From positions 1 to 64,000 of the forward strand of contig JAHBUL010000012.1 in the NCBI GenBank assembly GCA_019638085.1: a stretch of 64,000 nucleotides of DNA, read 5' to 3'. This DNA is from Flavobacteriales bacterium. Lineage in GTDB: Bacteria > Bacteroidota > Bacteroidia > Flavobacteriales_F > PHOS-HE28. The translations under genes were made by a program, and so were the position numbers. Shown one piece after another: positions 1-9,172 of this stretch. The first letter of the stretch is position 1. The number at the start of each line of letters is the position of its first letter. Below the pieces are notes generated by a model. It had not been told where the DNA came from. It searched no databases and saw nothing but the letters and a program-made list of their open reading frames with translations.

Positions 1-235
1 CTACGTCGTACCACTGCTGGTTCTGCCCTTGAAGGTCGGTGCGGAGCAGGCGGATGCGTACCCGGTCCCCGGTGGTGAAGGTCTCCCGCACCAAGGTGCT
101 ATGGCCTTGGGCATCGCTCACGGTGGCCACGGCCTCTTGCAGGTTGGTACCGCCATATTGGAGTTGGAAGCCTTGGGCGCTGATGGCTGTTGAGAGCAGT
201 AGCAGGAATGCGAACAAGAAGGAGCGAGAAAGCAT
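1..235 (-). CDS. Secreted protein of unknown function (3' end outside window)
   Basis: Only the first 78 codons are visible; the gene continues past the left edge. It opens with an ATG at 235 and a clear signal peptide (MLSRSFLFAFLLLLSTAISA, then QG), so the product is exported to the periplasm or beyond. The mature part starts with a stretch rich in Q, T and V that matches no family I can name. A TACCTTCG box lies 4 bases upstream of the ATG on the same strand, so the transcript probably has almost no leader. It is the last visible gene of a minus-strand run. Confidence 0.7.
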   Translation of the reverse strand, partial: MLSRSFLFAFLLLLSTAISAQGFQLQYGGTNLQEAVATVSDAQGHSTLVRETFTTGDRVRIRLLRTDLQGQNQQWYDV

Positions 236-239
236 ATCG

Positions 240-247
240 CGAAGGTA
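240..247 (-). promoter_or_regulatory. Probable -7 box (TACCTTCG)
   Basis: Matches the Bacteroidota -7 element TAnnTTYG and lies directly upstream of the ATG at 235. I see no TTTG at the expected -33 position. Confidence 0.4.
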
Positions 248-259
248 GGTGGGCAAGGT

Positions 260-1249
260 TCAATACAGGAACTTCACCAGGTCGTCAATGCCTACGCCGT
301 CAAAGATCTCGTCGGCTTTCACCGATCCTGCGGCCGCCCGAATGTCCTCGTGCTGGTAGCGGACACCGGTAAGCGCTTTCTCCAGTTCGGTGATGTCGCG
401 GTGGGTGAAGAAGTCCCCATAGAATTTCACACCTCGCACATAGCCATCCTCCACTTGCAGACGCGCATCGACTTCGCCGATCGGGAAGCGCTGGATCCGC
501 TGGAGGTTGAAGGCCGGGGATTCCCCGAAATTCCAATCCCATGTGCGGTATTTGCTGGCGGCCAAGGCGTGTACTTTCTCCCAGTCGGCATCGGTAAGCT
601 GTACCATCGGTGGTGTGCTTGTATCCGGAAAGAGGTGCGTTAGCAAGGCCGCACGGAATTCCTCCATGTCCACCGTGGCGGGCAGGAAGTCGCCGATGTT
701 CACCACACGGCTGCGGATGGACTGGATCCCTTTGGAGATCATCTTCCCCGGTTTGGGTTTCAGTGCATGCACCACATCTTCAAGTTCGGAGCGGAATAAC
801 AGGGTGCCGTGGCTCACCATGCGATCGCGTCGCACGGCCTGTGCATTGCCGGAAACCTTCCGACCGTCCACTAGGATGTCGTTGCGCCCGGTCAATTCAG
901 CCTTCACGCCCAACTCGTTCAGCGCAGCCACCACCGGCCCGGTGAACTCGCGGTAGTTGTTGAAATGCTCCGGCGCGAAGCGCTTGATAAAACTGAAGTT
1001 CAGATTGCCCAGATCGTGGTACACCGCGCCGCCGCCGGAGATGCGCCGCACCACCCGGATCCCGCGCTCCTCCACGAAGTCGGTATCGATCTCCTCCAAG
1101 GTGTTCTGGTGCTTGCCGATGATGATCGAAGGCGCATTCACATAGAAGAGCAAGTAGCTCTCGTCGATCGACAGGTTCAGCAGGCAGTATTCCTCCAACG
1201 CCAAGTTTAGTGAAGCATCGAGATTGCCTTTGTTATCAATGAACAGCAT
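260..1249 (-). CDS. lplA: Lipoate--protein ligase A
   Basis: 329 residues. LplA activates lipoate with ATP and attaches it to lysines of E2 and GcvH lipoyl domains in the cytoplasm. The family signature RRISGGGAVYHDLGNLNFSF is present near residue 70-90, preceded by IIIGKHQN, and a C-terminal accessory domain brings it to normal LplA length. A downstream lysine-containing motif (GRNDILVDGRKVSGNAQA) fits the adenylate-binding loop. It stands alone: the downstream gene begins 24 bases beyond its stop and the upstream neighbour is separated by 124 bases holding an inverted repeat. lpdA, whose complexes use lipoate, is elsewhere in the window (22.7 kb). Confidence 0.93.
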   Translation of the reverse strand: MLFIDNKGNLDASLNLALEEYCLLNLSIDESYLLFYVNAPSIIIGKHQNTLEEIDTDFVEERGIRVVRRISGGGAVYHDLGNLNFSFIKRFAPEHFNNYREFTGPVVAALNELGVKAELTGRNDILVDGRKVSGNAQAVRRDRMVSHGTLLFRSELEDVVHALKPKPGKMISKGIQSIRSRVVNIGDFLPATVDMEEFRAALLTHLFPDTSTPPMVQLTDADWEKVHALAASKYRTWDWNFGESPAFNLQRIQRFPIGEVDARLQVEDGYVRGVKFYGDFFTHRDITELEKALTGVRYQHEDIRAAAGSVKADEIFDGVGIDDLVKFLY

Positions 1250-1272
1250 GATGGGATAGGGCTATAGTGATG

Positions 1273-1280
1273 CGAAATTA
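1273..1280 (-). promoter_or_regulatory. Probable -7 box upstream of lplA (TAATTTCG)
   Basis: TAnnTTYG-type element on the minus strand, 24 bases upstream of the lplA ATG. No clear -33 TTTG. Confidence 0.35.
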
Positions 1281-1297
1281 CTGGAATTAAATCCTGG

Positions 1298-1350
1298 CCT
1301 ATGTCCCATGTCCTATGCCGGAGGAAGCATGAGACATAGGACATAAGACA
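1298..1350. repeat. Imperfect inverted repeat built from a short word
   Basis: The word ATGTCCTATG (1308-1317) is followed after 17 bases by its perfect complement CATAGGACAT (1335-1344). Partial extra copies of the same word flank both sides, so the whole stretch can fold into a long imperfect hairpin. It lies between lplA and the alpha-2-macroglobulin gene, both on the minus strand, and could act as a terminator or be a dispersed intergenic repeat. There is no U-run. Confidence 0.6.
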
Positions 1351-1373
1351 AGGCCGCACCACCGGCGCAACCC

Positions 1374-4300
1374 TCACTCCCCTGGCTTTACCACCGTCAC
1401 CCATTGCCCGCCGTTCCTCGCATTCACCGTGTTGTCATACATGGCCGAACAAGTCGTGCTGGGCAGGTGAAAGCGGCCCGTGTAGGACGCGTTCAGGAGA
1501 ACACGGTAGGTCACCGATTGACCGGCAGCCAGATCAAAGTAGGTCATCACCCGATCATCACGGATGTCCTGGTAATTGAACGGGCCGTTGCGCAGCACCC
1601 CTTCGGTTTCTTCCAGCCGACTGTTGCGGATCTCCCAGCCACTGGGGAATACCTGGGTGAGGGCGAGCTCCTGGTAGGTGCCCCGGGTACCGGGATTATA
1701 CATGGTCACCACCGCTTGGAAGTCCGTGCCTTGGTCGAGCTTGGTCGGATCGATCACATGACCATCCATCGTACGATACTGCACTTCCATGGCGAGGCCG
1801 TTGCTGGCGGGAGTTTCCTGACCTGCTACGGGTGTGCCGGTACGCACCACGCGTAAATAGATCAGGTTCTTGCCGGTGTTCGCGATGGTGGCCCGTCGCT
1901 TGCCGTCTGGTGCGGGCAATTCCACTTGCACGATGGGTTTTGCGCTCACTCGATTCTCTGTCTTGCCACCAATGGTGGACGTGTAGTGCATGGTCTTATC
2001 GAGATCGTGATCGGCCGCAAAGCGGCTCACGGCAAGCATGGCCCAAGCCGTGCTTTGGGTGCTGTACCACCCGCCACTGCTGAGCCGTTGGCCAATGCGG
2101 CGCACCACACCGGCGGCGGCAGCTTTGTCTTCCATACGCATCAAGGCCTCGGCTATCACGGCTTCATCGCGTAGGTCGCTGCCATAGGTCCACGCCATCT
2201 CGCGATAGGGCGAAACGTTGGTGGTGAGGTCCTTCACGATCTCCCGCGCCACATCCTTGCGGTTGTTCAAAGCAAAGGCAGCAGCAAGCATCCAACGCGC
2301 TTGATCGCTCAGCCCGGGCGTGGTGCGTAGGCGGTTCATGGCACCGGCTTCGGCACTGCCGCCCAAGGCCAGCACGTAGAGGCGATAGGCCTGTGCCAAT
2401 TGGTTCCGCCCGCGGCTCCATTTATCATGCTCGTTTGGTGCCCAATCGCGCGCTTCCCGGCGGGAATAAGAGAGCCAAGCAGTTTTCACACCCGGAGGTG
2501 TGGCGAAGCCTTTTCGTTCGGCTTCCACCATGAAGTGCCCGGCATACGTGGTGGTCCAGTCATTTGGATCGCGGTCGCCCGGCCAGTAACCGAAACCGCC
2601 ACCAGCTGTTTGGAACTGCTTCAACCGTGCCAGACCAGCCTGCACATTTCGGCGCATTTCATCCTCCATGATGTCACTCATTTCCATTACATCAGCGATG
2701 TAGAGCTGCGGGAACGCTTTGCTGGTGGTCTGTTCCAAACATCCGTGCGGATAGTCGATCAGGTATTGCAAGCGACGGCCCAGGTCCACGGGGGGCAGTG
2801 TGCTCAGCTCCAGGTATGCGCTGTTGGTACCTGTGATGCCGAGTGCCTCGGGCGTACCTTCCCATGTGCTGCCCGGCTCCAAGATCGCTTCGGTGACCTC
2901 GGTCTCCGGCTGTCCGGCGTTCCGCACATCCAGTTCAATGCTCTGCGTTGATCTTTCTCCGGCACCTTCCGCGGTCAAGGTCACTTTGCCCACGCCGATG
3001 CGCTCCTTCATCTGCACGCGGAACATCACCACTTGTTCGCCGGTCTTCGGGAAGTTGAGCGTTTGTTCATTGCTGCCCAGCACGGTGAACAGCGCGTTCG
3101 CGGCGAGGCTCAGCTTTACGTTCTTTACCTTGGCGTCCATGGCGAATACGGTCACGGGCAGGTCCACCGTCTCGCCGGGACCTACCACACGTGGCAACGT
3201 GGCCAGCAACATCAATGGCTTGCGCACAGGCACGGCTTTCTCCGCATTGCCGTAAGCTCCAGCCGGCGTGCTGGCGACCACCATGATGCGCACACTGCCT
3301 ACATAGTTACTGATGGTGAAGCTGTGCGTGGCCTTCTTTCCCTTGGCCAAGGTGAACGGACCAACGAATCGGACCACCGGCTTGAAACGTTGTGCCTTGG
3401 CGGCTTCGGCAGGGTCGGCCTGGTCGCTTCCTCCGAGTGCAAGGATCCGGCGCAAGCGCTGACCGAACGCACCGATCACATCGTCATACAGGTCCCACGT
3501 GCGTACACCCAATGCTTCACGGGCATAGAAATGGTTCCACGGATCGGGCGTCTTGAAACGGGTGAGGTCCAGCAATCCTTCGTCCACAATAGCGAGCGTA
3601 TAGGTCATGGCCTTCCCGTCCTTTTCAGTCACGTCCACGCTGAATGCTTCATCGGTCTTGAATTCCTTGGCACTGCCGATCACAGGTGAGAGGTGCGTTG
3701 CGGCATTCTCCACCAGGATGGGGATCACGCCATAAAGGCGTATCGGCAGATCGTTGCCGGTGCTGATCGACGTGTCGGCAGATGCAGTGAGGGCATGGGG
3801 TTGTACCAAGGTGACGTGTGCATATATGTTGGGCGCCATGGCCTCGGTGATGGCGAAGCTGTACTTGGTCTCGGTGTTCTTCAGTTCGATCCACTTCGCT
3901 TCGATGATGCGGCTGCCCGTTTCCAAGCTGACCAAGGCGCGGCCGTGGCCCGAACTGGGGATGGTCAGTTCGCACTCATCGCCCACTGCATACTTCTCCT
4001 TGTCGCTGTTGAAGCGTAGCATGGCCGCGGCTTTGCTGTCCTCGCGTCGGCTGCGGCCACCATATCCCGGCCAGTCCAAATAGAGCTGTGCTGCGGAAGC
4101 ATGGCCACTGATCGGGTCTGAAAGACGCACGATAAAGCGGCCCCATTGTGGCCGATCCACTCGGAAGTTGAAAATGGCCTTGCCACTGGCGTCGGTGGTA
4201 ACGTCCTGCTCACTGATCACATGGGAGCTGGGTGCGGTCATGTAGTTGGAGGGATCATCCATGTTTCCGCTCCACCACCAGTTATATCCCACTTTCACCA

Positions 4301-6980
4301 CCTGCGCTTTCAGCATGCGATGGGGGAGTGGTGTGCCATCCGCATCCACGGATACCGCCCCGAGCGCGTACGTGGTATCGGTGAAATAACTGCCCCAGTA
4401 GCTGTTGCTCTCCGGTACGCGCAGCCCGGTGTAGCTGGTGTACGGGTAGTACTGCACATCGGTCCGATCCATGCTGGCATCGCCGCCTGCCTCGAACACG
4501 CGTGTTACAATGTTGGCCTTTACTGCCGCCGGTGCTCGCCCGTTCAGCTTCAGGTCAAATGGAAAAGAGGCATGTCCATTCGCATCCAGCTGTCCTTCAT
4601 AGATCGGCGTCTCTTCGGTGTTCAAGTCACTGTTCAGGTCATTGAAATCGTATTTCTCATATCCCTTGAAACTGGCGCTTGATCGCGTAAGGCTCACGGT
4701 AACGCGTGCGGTCAGGTCCTTGGCTGGCGAACCATGCAGCCAGTTGCTCTGCAATTGAACGAGCTTGGTGCTGCTCGCTGTCAGTCGTTCGCCTCCGAGA
4801 TCCAATAAGATCTTCAATCGGTTCGGCTTCACGGTCTCGATGCGGATGGGCTTGTAAAAGGTGGTCCCACCCACGATGACGCGCGCACCCCACACCCCGG
4901 TGGGTGCATCCGGGGCGGTTGCACAGCGGAAAGCGTAGGTTCCCTCCACGCCCGATGTGCGCACCATGCGCTGGTCCAACCGCCCTTGCGGATCGGTGAG
5001 CTCCAAGGTTACGGGAATGTCCTTCGGCAGATTCTGTATCGCCTTCTGCAGGATGAAGGTGAGGTAGAGCGAATCCCCGGGGCGCCATACACCGCGCTCG
5101 CCATAGAGGAATCCCTTCAAGCCCTTGTCCACATGATCACCACTCACATCAAATTCGCTCACACTGAGCGCGCTGCCGTCATCGAGCTTCAGGTAACCGC
5201 GTTGCTTTTCCTTGGAGGCCACCAACAGGAAGGGTTTATGGACGGTCGCGTTCAGGGTGATCATTCCGTTCTTGTCGGTGCTGGCCTTGGCCATGGTGCG
5301 GCGCTGCATGTCCAGCACCTTCACCTCCACACCACGGACGGGATCCGTAGTGCGCAGATCACTCACTGCGATCAACAAGGAGCCATCATTGCCGCGCTTC
5401 GCAATGATGCCCAGGTCAGAGGCGAGTATGTTCCGCTGCACCACGCTACCCTTGTTCCGGAAATAGCTGGCTGTGCAGGGATCGTCGCGATCCTTCCAGT
5501 TGTATTCCTCCTCATAGAAGTATCCGTAGTCATCGTCGTAATAATAGCTGTAGGGAGTATCCCACTGGTCCTCATCCAGGTCATCGGGTTCCTGGTCTGT
5601 GAGCGGTGGTGCTACCGGCGTGCTTCCACATGGGTAGCTTGAATAAGGTTGCCGGAATCCCAAGCTGATCCGATAGATCGCGCCAGGCTCGGCCTTGATC
5701 ATTTTGTCCAGGTCCAGATAGTAGCGTTGCCACTGTCCCGCACGTACTTTTTCCTTGGCATCCAGCGGTACGGTCTTCTTCAGCACCAACCGACCCGTGC
5801 GCACCAATTCATCGTTGCCGGACAAGTTGTTCACTTGGAGGAACTGCGGCACGTTGTCCTCATAGATCCGCACCACGCGCACATCCACGGCATTCAGGTT
5901 CACCGCTTCAAAAGGGAAGAGCAGTCCGTCCGTGCTGGGCAGGATGGTACCCGTGCCAACCGCGCGCACATTGGGTTTCACCTCCTGGAAGAGCAGGTCC
6001 ACGCTGAGGTCCTTGCCGAGCGGTCGGCCGTTGATGTTCTTCAAGCCAGCAGCCACAAAGCCCGTTTGATCTCCGGTGAGCCGCTGCTCGGGATAGATCA
6101 TCAGCTTGTTGCCGGTTACGGCAAGGCGCACATTATCAGCACCGGCAATACCCGCCAGTCCGCTGAGGTCTTGTCCGGCATCCAGTGGGTCGCTGAAGAG
6201 GAGGGTGGCGTATTGTTCCCCTTCCGTGAAGGTCTCGGTGGCTATGAGCTGTAGGTCGCCAATGGCCGGCACATCGAAGGTCAGTTGGCCATCGCCCTTG
6301 CCATCGATCTTTTCCGCGTTCCATTTGAAGATCACCGTGCTGGCCTTTTCACCGCGCAACACGCTGTCCGCCATGGCACGGTGCAAGGTGCCCCCGGGTT
6401 CGTGCTCCCAGGTCATGTTCAACTTCTTCCCGTCCTGCGTGGCGCTTACGGTGCCTTCCAGGTCCTGTCCCGTCGCATCATCACTGGTGAATACGCTCAC
6501 GATCACCCGTTGCCAGGTGAGGTCGGAAGGGGAGAGGGACTGCAGATCGCTCACCTTCAGGTCGATGCTTTGCTCAAAGGTGCTTACTGTGAACTTGAGG
6601 TCCTTTACATCGCTCGGCACTTCAGCCAATTGGCCCAAGTGGAAAGTCACGATGTAGTCCGTGTTCTGCTGCAAGCGCTCGCGTGGCTGGAAGGCAAGGG
6701 TATGCGCATCCTGCCAGCTTACGATGCCTTCCACGCGCGGACTGATCGAGAAGAGTTCCTGTAGCGCATTGTCAGTGGTGTCCTTCAATGCCAACCCTTC
6801 AGCGATGCGCACACGCACCGCTGCCCGCGCCGAAATATGTCCAGCGGTAAAGGCCGTGACGTACGGTGTGAAAGAGGCATCCGGCCGAAGGGGCGTTTTG
6901 TCGCTCTTGCAGCCAAAGGCCAACAGAATAGCAAGGATAGGAATGAAGGTAGCACGTGATGGACGTAACTGCTTCAGCAT
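1374..6980 (-). CDS. Bacterial alpha-2-macroglobulin family lipoprotein
   Basis: 1,868 residues, the size of the large YfhM/ECAM class of bacterial alpha-2-macroglobulins, which trap proteases through a reactive thioester in the periplasm. A lipobox ends at Cys24 (LLAFGC), predicting outer-membrane anchoring. Long MG-type beta domains fill the first two thirds. The thioester motif CLEQ sits near residue 1,410 (in PHGCLEQTTS), followed by the alpha-helical TED region and a C-terminal receptor-like beta domain. An acidic, tyrosine-rich insert lies near residues 465-500. Many bacterial members sit beside pbpC; no such partner is visible here. A TACCTTTC box (7002-7009, minus) lies 21 bases upstream of the ATG. 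Confidence 0.92.
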   Translation of the reverse strand: MLKQLRPSRATFIPILAILLAFGCKSDKTPLRPDASFTPYVTAFTAGHISARAAVRVRIAEGLALKDTTDNALQELFSISPRVEGIVSWQDAHTLAFQPRERLQQNTDYIVTFHLGQLAEVPSDVKDLKFTVSTFEQSIDLKVSDLQSLSPSDLTWQRVIVSVFTSDDATGQDLEGTVSATQDGKKLNMTWEHEPGGTLHRAMADSVLRGEKASTVIFKWNAEKIDGKGDGQLTFDVPAIGDLQLIATETFTEGEQYATLLFSDPLDAGQDLSGLAGIAGADNVRLAVTGNKLMIYPEQRLTGDQTGFVAAGLKNINGRPLGKDLSVDLLFQEVKPNVRAVGTGTILPSTDGLLFPFEAVNLNAVDVRVVRIYEDNVPQFLQVNNLSGNDELVRTGRLVLKKTVPLDAKEKVRAGQWQRYYLDLDKMIKAEPGAIYRISLGFRQPYSSYPCGSTPVAPPLTDQEPDDLDEDQWDTPYSYYYDDDYGYFYEEEYNWKDRDDPCTASYFRNKGSVVQRNILASDLGIIAKRGNDGSLLIAVSDLRTTDPVRGVEVKVLDMQRRTMAKASTDKNGMITLNATVHKPFLLVASKEKQRGYLKLDDGSALSVSEFDVSGDHVDKGLKGFLYGERGVWRPGDSLYLTFILQKAIQNLPKDIPVTLELTDPQGRLDQRMVRTSGVEGTYAFRCATAPDAPTGVWGARVIVGGTTFYKPIRIETVKPNRLKILLDLGGERLTASSTKLVQLQSNWLHGSPAKDLTARVTVSLTRSSASFKGYEKYDFNDLNSDLNTEETPIYEGQLDANGHASFPFDLKLNGRAPAAVKANIVTRVFEAGGDASMDRTDVQYYPYTSYTGLRVPESNSYWGSYFTDTTYALGAVSVDADGTPLPHRMLKAQVVKVGYNWWWSGNMDDPSNYMTAPSSHVISEQDVTTDASGKAIFNFRVDRPQWGRFIVRLSDPISGHASAAQLYLDWPGYGGRSRREDSKAAAMLRFNSDKEKYAVGDECELTIPSSGHGRALVSLETGSRIIEAKWIELKNTETKYSFAITEAMAPNIYAHVTLVQPHALTASADTSISTGNDLPIRLYGVIPILVENAATHLSPVIGSAKEFKTDEAFSVDVTEKDGKAMTYTLAIVDEGLLDLTRFKTPDPWNHFYAREALGVRTWDLYDDVIGAFGQRLRRILALGGSDQADPAEAAKAQRFKPVVRFVGPFTLAKGKKATHSFTISNYVGSVRIMVVASTPAGAYGNAEKAVPVRKPLMLLATLPRVVGPGETVDLPVTVFAMDAKVKNVKLSLAANALFTVLGSNEQTLNFPKTGEQVVMFRVQMKERIGVGKVTLTAEGAGERSTQSIELDVRNAGQPETEVTEAILEPGSTWEGTPEALGITGTNSAYLELSTLPPVDLGRRLQYLIDYPHGCLEQTTSKAFPQLYIADVMEMSDIMEDEMRRNVQAGLARLKQFQTAGGGFGYWPGDRDPNDWTTTYAGHFMVEAERKGFATPPGVKTAWLSYSRREARDWAPNEHDKWSRGRNQLAQAYRLYVLALGGSAEAGAMNRLRTTPGLSDQARWMLAAAFALNNRKDVAREIVKDLTTNVSPYREMAWTYGSDLRDEAVIAEALMRMEDKAAAAGVVRRIGQRLSSGGWYSTQSTAWAMLAVSRFAADHDLDKTMHYTSTIGGKTENRVSAKPIVQVELPAPDGKRRATIANTGKNLIYLRVVRTGTPVAGQETPASNGLAMEVQYRTMDGHVIDPTKLDQGTDFQAVVTMYNPGTRGTYQELALTQVFPSGWEIRNSRLEETEGVLRNGPFNYQDIRDDRVMTYFDLAAGQSVTYRVLLNASYTGRFHLPSTTCSAMYDNTVNARNGGQWVTVVKPGE

Positions 6981-7067
6981 GGGCTTGGGTGGATTGGGGC
7001 TGAAAGGTAACGGCTCATGGTTGCGGATATTCCGCCCACTACCTGCACGATCCGATACGGGTGATGC

Positions 7068-9149
7068 CTATTGGCCTTTCTGCAACCGCTCGGCGTCCTC
7101 CGCTTGGATGATGCGACCGTTCATCTCACCCACCACGAAGGCATCTTCGAAGCCGAGGTTCTGCAGTTCCTTGCGGGCCAGTTCGGCAGCGGCACGGGAG
7201 GAGTACTCTCCGTATAGATAACGCACGGCGCTTTGACTGGCCACGGGTTTCACGTTGCCCAGGTCCACGTATTTGCTCATGGTCTCCATCGGCACGTTAC
7301 CGGCGAACGTACCCACCTGCACGCGGAAGTGCAGATTGTCCGTGTTGATGCTTCCCAACGGGATGTTGTTCAGGTTCTCGGGCCCGGTGAGCTGTGCTCC
7401 TGCTTCGGTGATGGAGACGCGCTTTCCATCCTTGAAGGCCACCAGGAAGGCCCCTTCGAAGCCCTTCAGCAGCATGTTCACCTTGTGCTTGGCCGCCTCG
7501 TTGATGTCGGTGAAGGAGCCGGTATAATAACGGGTGAGCCCATCGTTGCCCTTCAGCGTCACCAGATCGTTGATGCCCTCGAAGATGTTCTGGGAGAGTC
7601 GGTGTCGGAAGGCACCCAACTGCACCCGCACTACCACTTGACCCGGCTTCTCCGGCGTGCCGGGTGTGAGGTTGGTAAGCACCTCCTCTTCACGCGGGGT
7701 GATGCCACCGCTGGGCAGGTCGAGCAGTTTTCCGTTCTGCTCCATCATCACCGTACCATCGAATCCTTGTCCCTTCAATTGCAGTTCGCGCTTGATCGCA
7801 TCGGGAAGTTCATCGTAGTTGCCAACGATGTAGAATGTGGTGTCACCACGCTCGATCGTTCGCACATCAGGCAAGCTCAGGATCCGCTGGATCAGTTCCT
7901 CGCTGATGCCCTCCACCTGTGTGCCCACCTTCACGACATAGGTGCGCTTGGCCGGGGTGGCCGGACGGGTCACTCTCGGGTTGCCGATCGGTCCGAATGA
8001 TTCCACCCGGCTATAGATCATGGTGATGTTCGCGGAGTCCTTGAAGTTGAGCCAAGCTCGGAGATGGTCATCATCCGTAAGCGTTACACCGCGGTCGTCC
8101 ACCGCTGCTCCTGCCAAGGTGCCGGCCTCATCATCCCTATGGTCCGGAACACCATCGCCATCGCTGTCCAGCGGGCAACCGAATTGATCCACGGCCACAC
8201 CCGGCGGCGTATGCGGGCAGCGGTCGTTCCAATCGGATACACCGTCGCCATCCTCATCATCGTTCATGGCGATCACATCCATCTGCTCAGGCGTGAGGGT
8301 GGGCTTGAACTTTTTCTTCTTGGGCTTGGTACTGATCGTATAACCTACGGAGAAAGAGGTAAAGAGGAAGCGGTCGTTGCGTCCATCTCCTTGGCGAGTG
8401 CCGATGCTGTTGTTGGATACCCCATCAATGAAGTCCGTACCCGTGAAGTGCATGGTGGCCCCGATGCGTGCTTCAAACCCATGGCTTAATTTCATCTTCA
8501 CGCCTACACCTACTGGAATCGCCCAAGTTTGTTCCGTGTATTTTCCGAAGCCATCGGCGTTCACTTCACGGATATCACTTTCGTACGTGTAATCACGTTG
8601 GATCTCCACCGCATTTTCCGCGTTGGTGGCATCTTCGGCAATGTCGCGGATGGTGCCGTCGCTCCAATAATTGTAGCTGCGACCTTTGGCGTCCATCAGA
8701 TCGGTCTTGCTCAGGAACTCCAAGCTCTCGAAGCCGATGCTCACCCAAGGCTCCACCGTGCGGCCCGGTTTCATTAAGTGGTGAAAGTTGTAGCTGAACT
8801 GCAATCCTCCAGTGGTAATGCGTGACTCGAAGTTGAGGTTGCGTGTGATGCTGCGCTCATTGGTGCTCAATCGTCCATGTAATGCGAAAAGGCTCACATC
8901 GAGCCATTCCGTTACCGGAGCAGATGCGCGCAGTTCATAGCCGATGCGCGAGACCAATGGACTGAAGTTTTTGCTCTGGAAGCCCACATCCCCATAAAAT
9001 CCCAGCATACCCGTGCCCAAGGAGAACGTAGGCTTCAATTCGAAGCCGGAGGAATCCGCCTGCGCGTGCGCCAATTGTAGGGTACCCACACCCAACGCGG
9101 CACCCATTACCATGGAGCGGAGCAGGGGGGGCGTTGCCGGGATGCGCAT
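7068..9149 (-). CDS. Outer-membrane beta-barrel protein with TSP3 repeats and three SPOR-like modules
   Basis: 693 residues with an N-terminal signal peptide ending LAHAQ. Residues about 35-275 alternate like an OmpA-type beta-barrel (many aromatic strand ends, FxVGY near the end). Residues about 295-345 are thrombospondin type 3 calcium-binding repeats (DDEDGDGVSDWNDRCP, DSDGDGVPDHRDDE). In OmpA-family proteins an OmpA peptidoglycan-binding domain usually follows. Here there are instead three repeats of a module resembling SPOR domains (starting near residues 398, 505 and 600), with the pattern VQVGxF, RYxxGxF/Y and GFxxAFVV. The next gene upstream carries the same module. A role in linking outer membrane and cell wall is inference. 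Confidence 0.75.
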   Translation of the reverse strand: MRIPATPPLLRSMVMGAALGVGTLQLAHAQADSSGFELKPTFSLGTGMLGFYGDVGFQSKNFSPLVSRIGYELRASAPVTEWLDVSLFALHGRLSTNERSITRNLNFESRITTGGLQFSYNFHHLMKPGRTVEPWVSIGFESLEFLSKTDLMDAKGRSYNYWSDGTIRDIAEDATNAENAVEIQRDYTYESDIREVNADGFGKYTEQTWAIPVGVGVKMKLSHGFEARIGATMHFTGTDFIDGVSNNSIGTRQGDGRNDRFLFTSFSVGYTISTKPKKKKFKPTLTPEQMDVIAMNDDEDGDGVSDWNDRCPHTPPGVAVDQFGCPLDSDGDGVPDHRDDEAGTLAGAAVDDRGVTLTDDDHLRAWLNFKDSANITMIYSRVESFGPIGNPRVTRPATPAKRTYVVKVGTQVEGISEELIQRILSLPDVRTIERGDTTFYIVGNYDELPDAIKRELQLKGQGFDGTVMMEQNGKLLDLPSGGITPREEEVLTNLTPGTPEKPGQVVVRVQLGAFRHRLSQNIFEGINDLVTLKGNDGLTRYYTGSFTDINEAAKHKVNMLLKGFEGAFLVAFKDGKRVSITEAGAQLTGPENLNNIPLGSINTDNLHFRVQVGTFAGNVPMETMSKYVDLGNVKPVASQSAVRYLYGEYSSRAAAELARKELQNLGFEDAFVVGEMNGRIIQAEDAERLQKGQ

Positions 9150-9172
9150 CCAAGGGTGGGGGTGGGTTCAAA

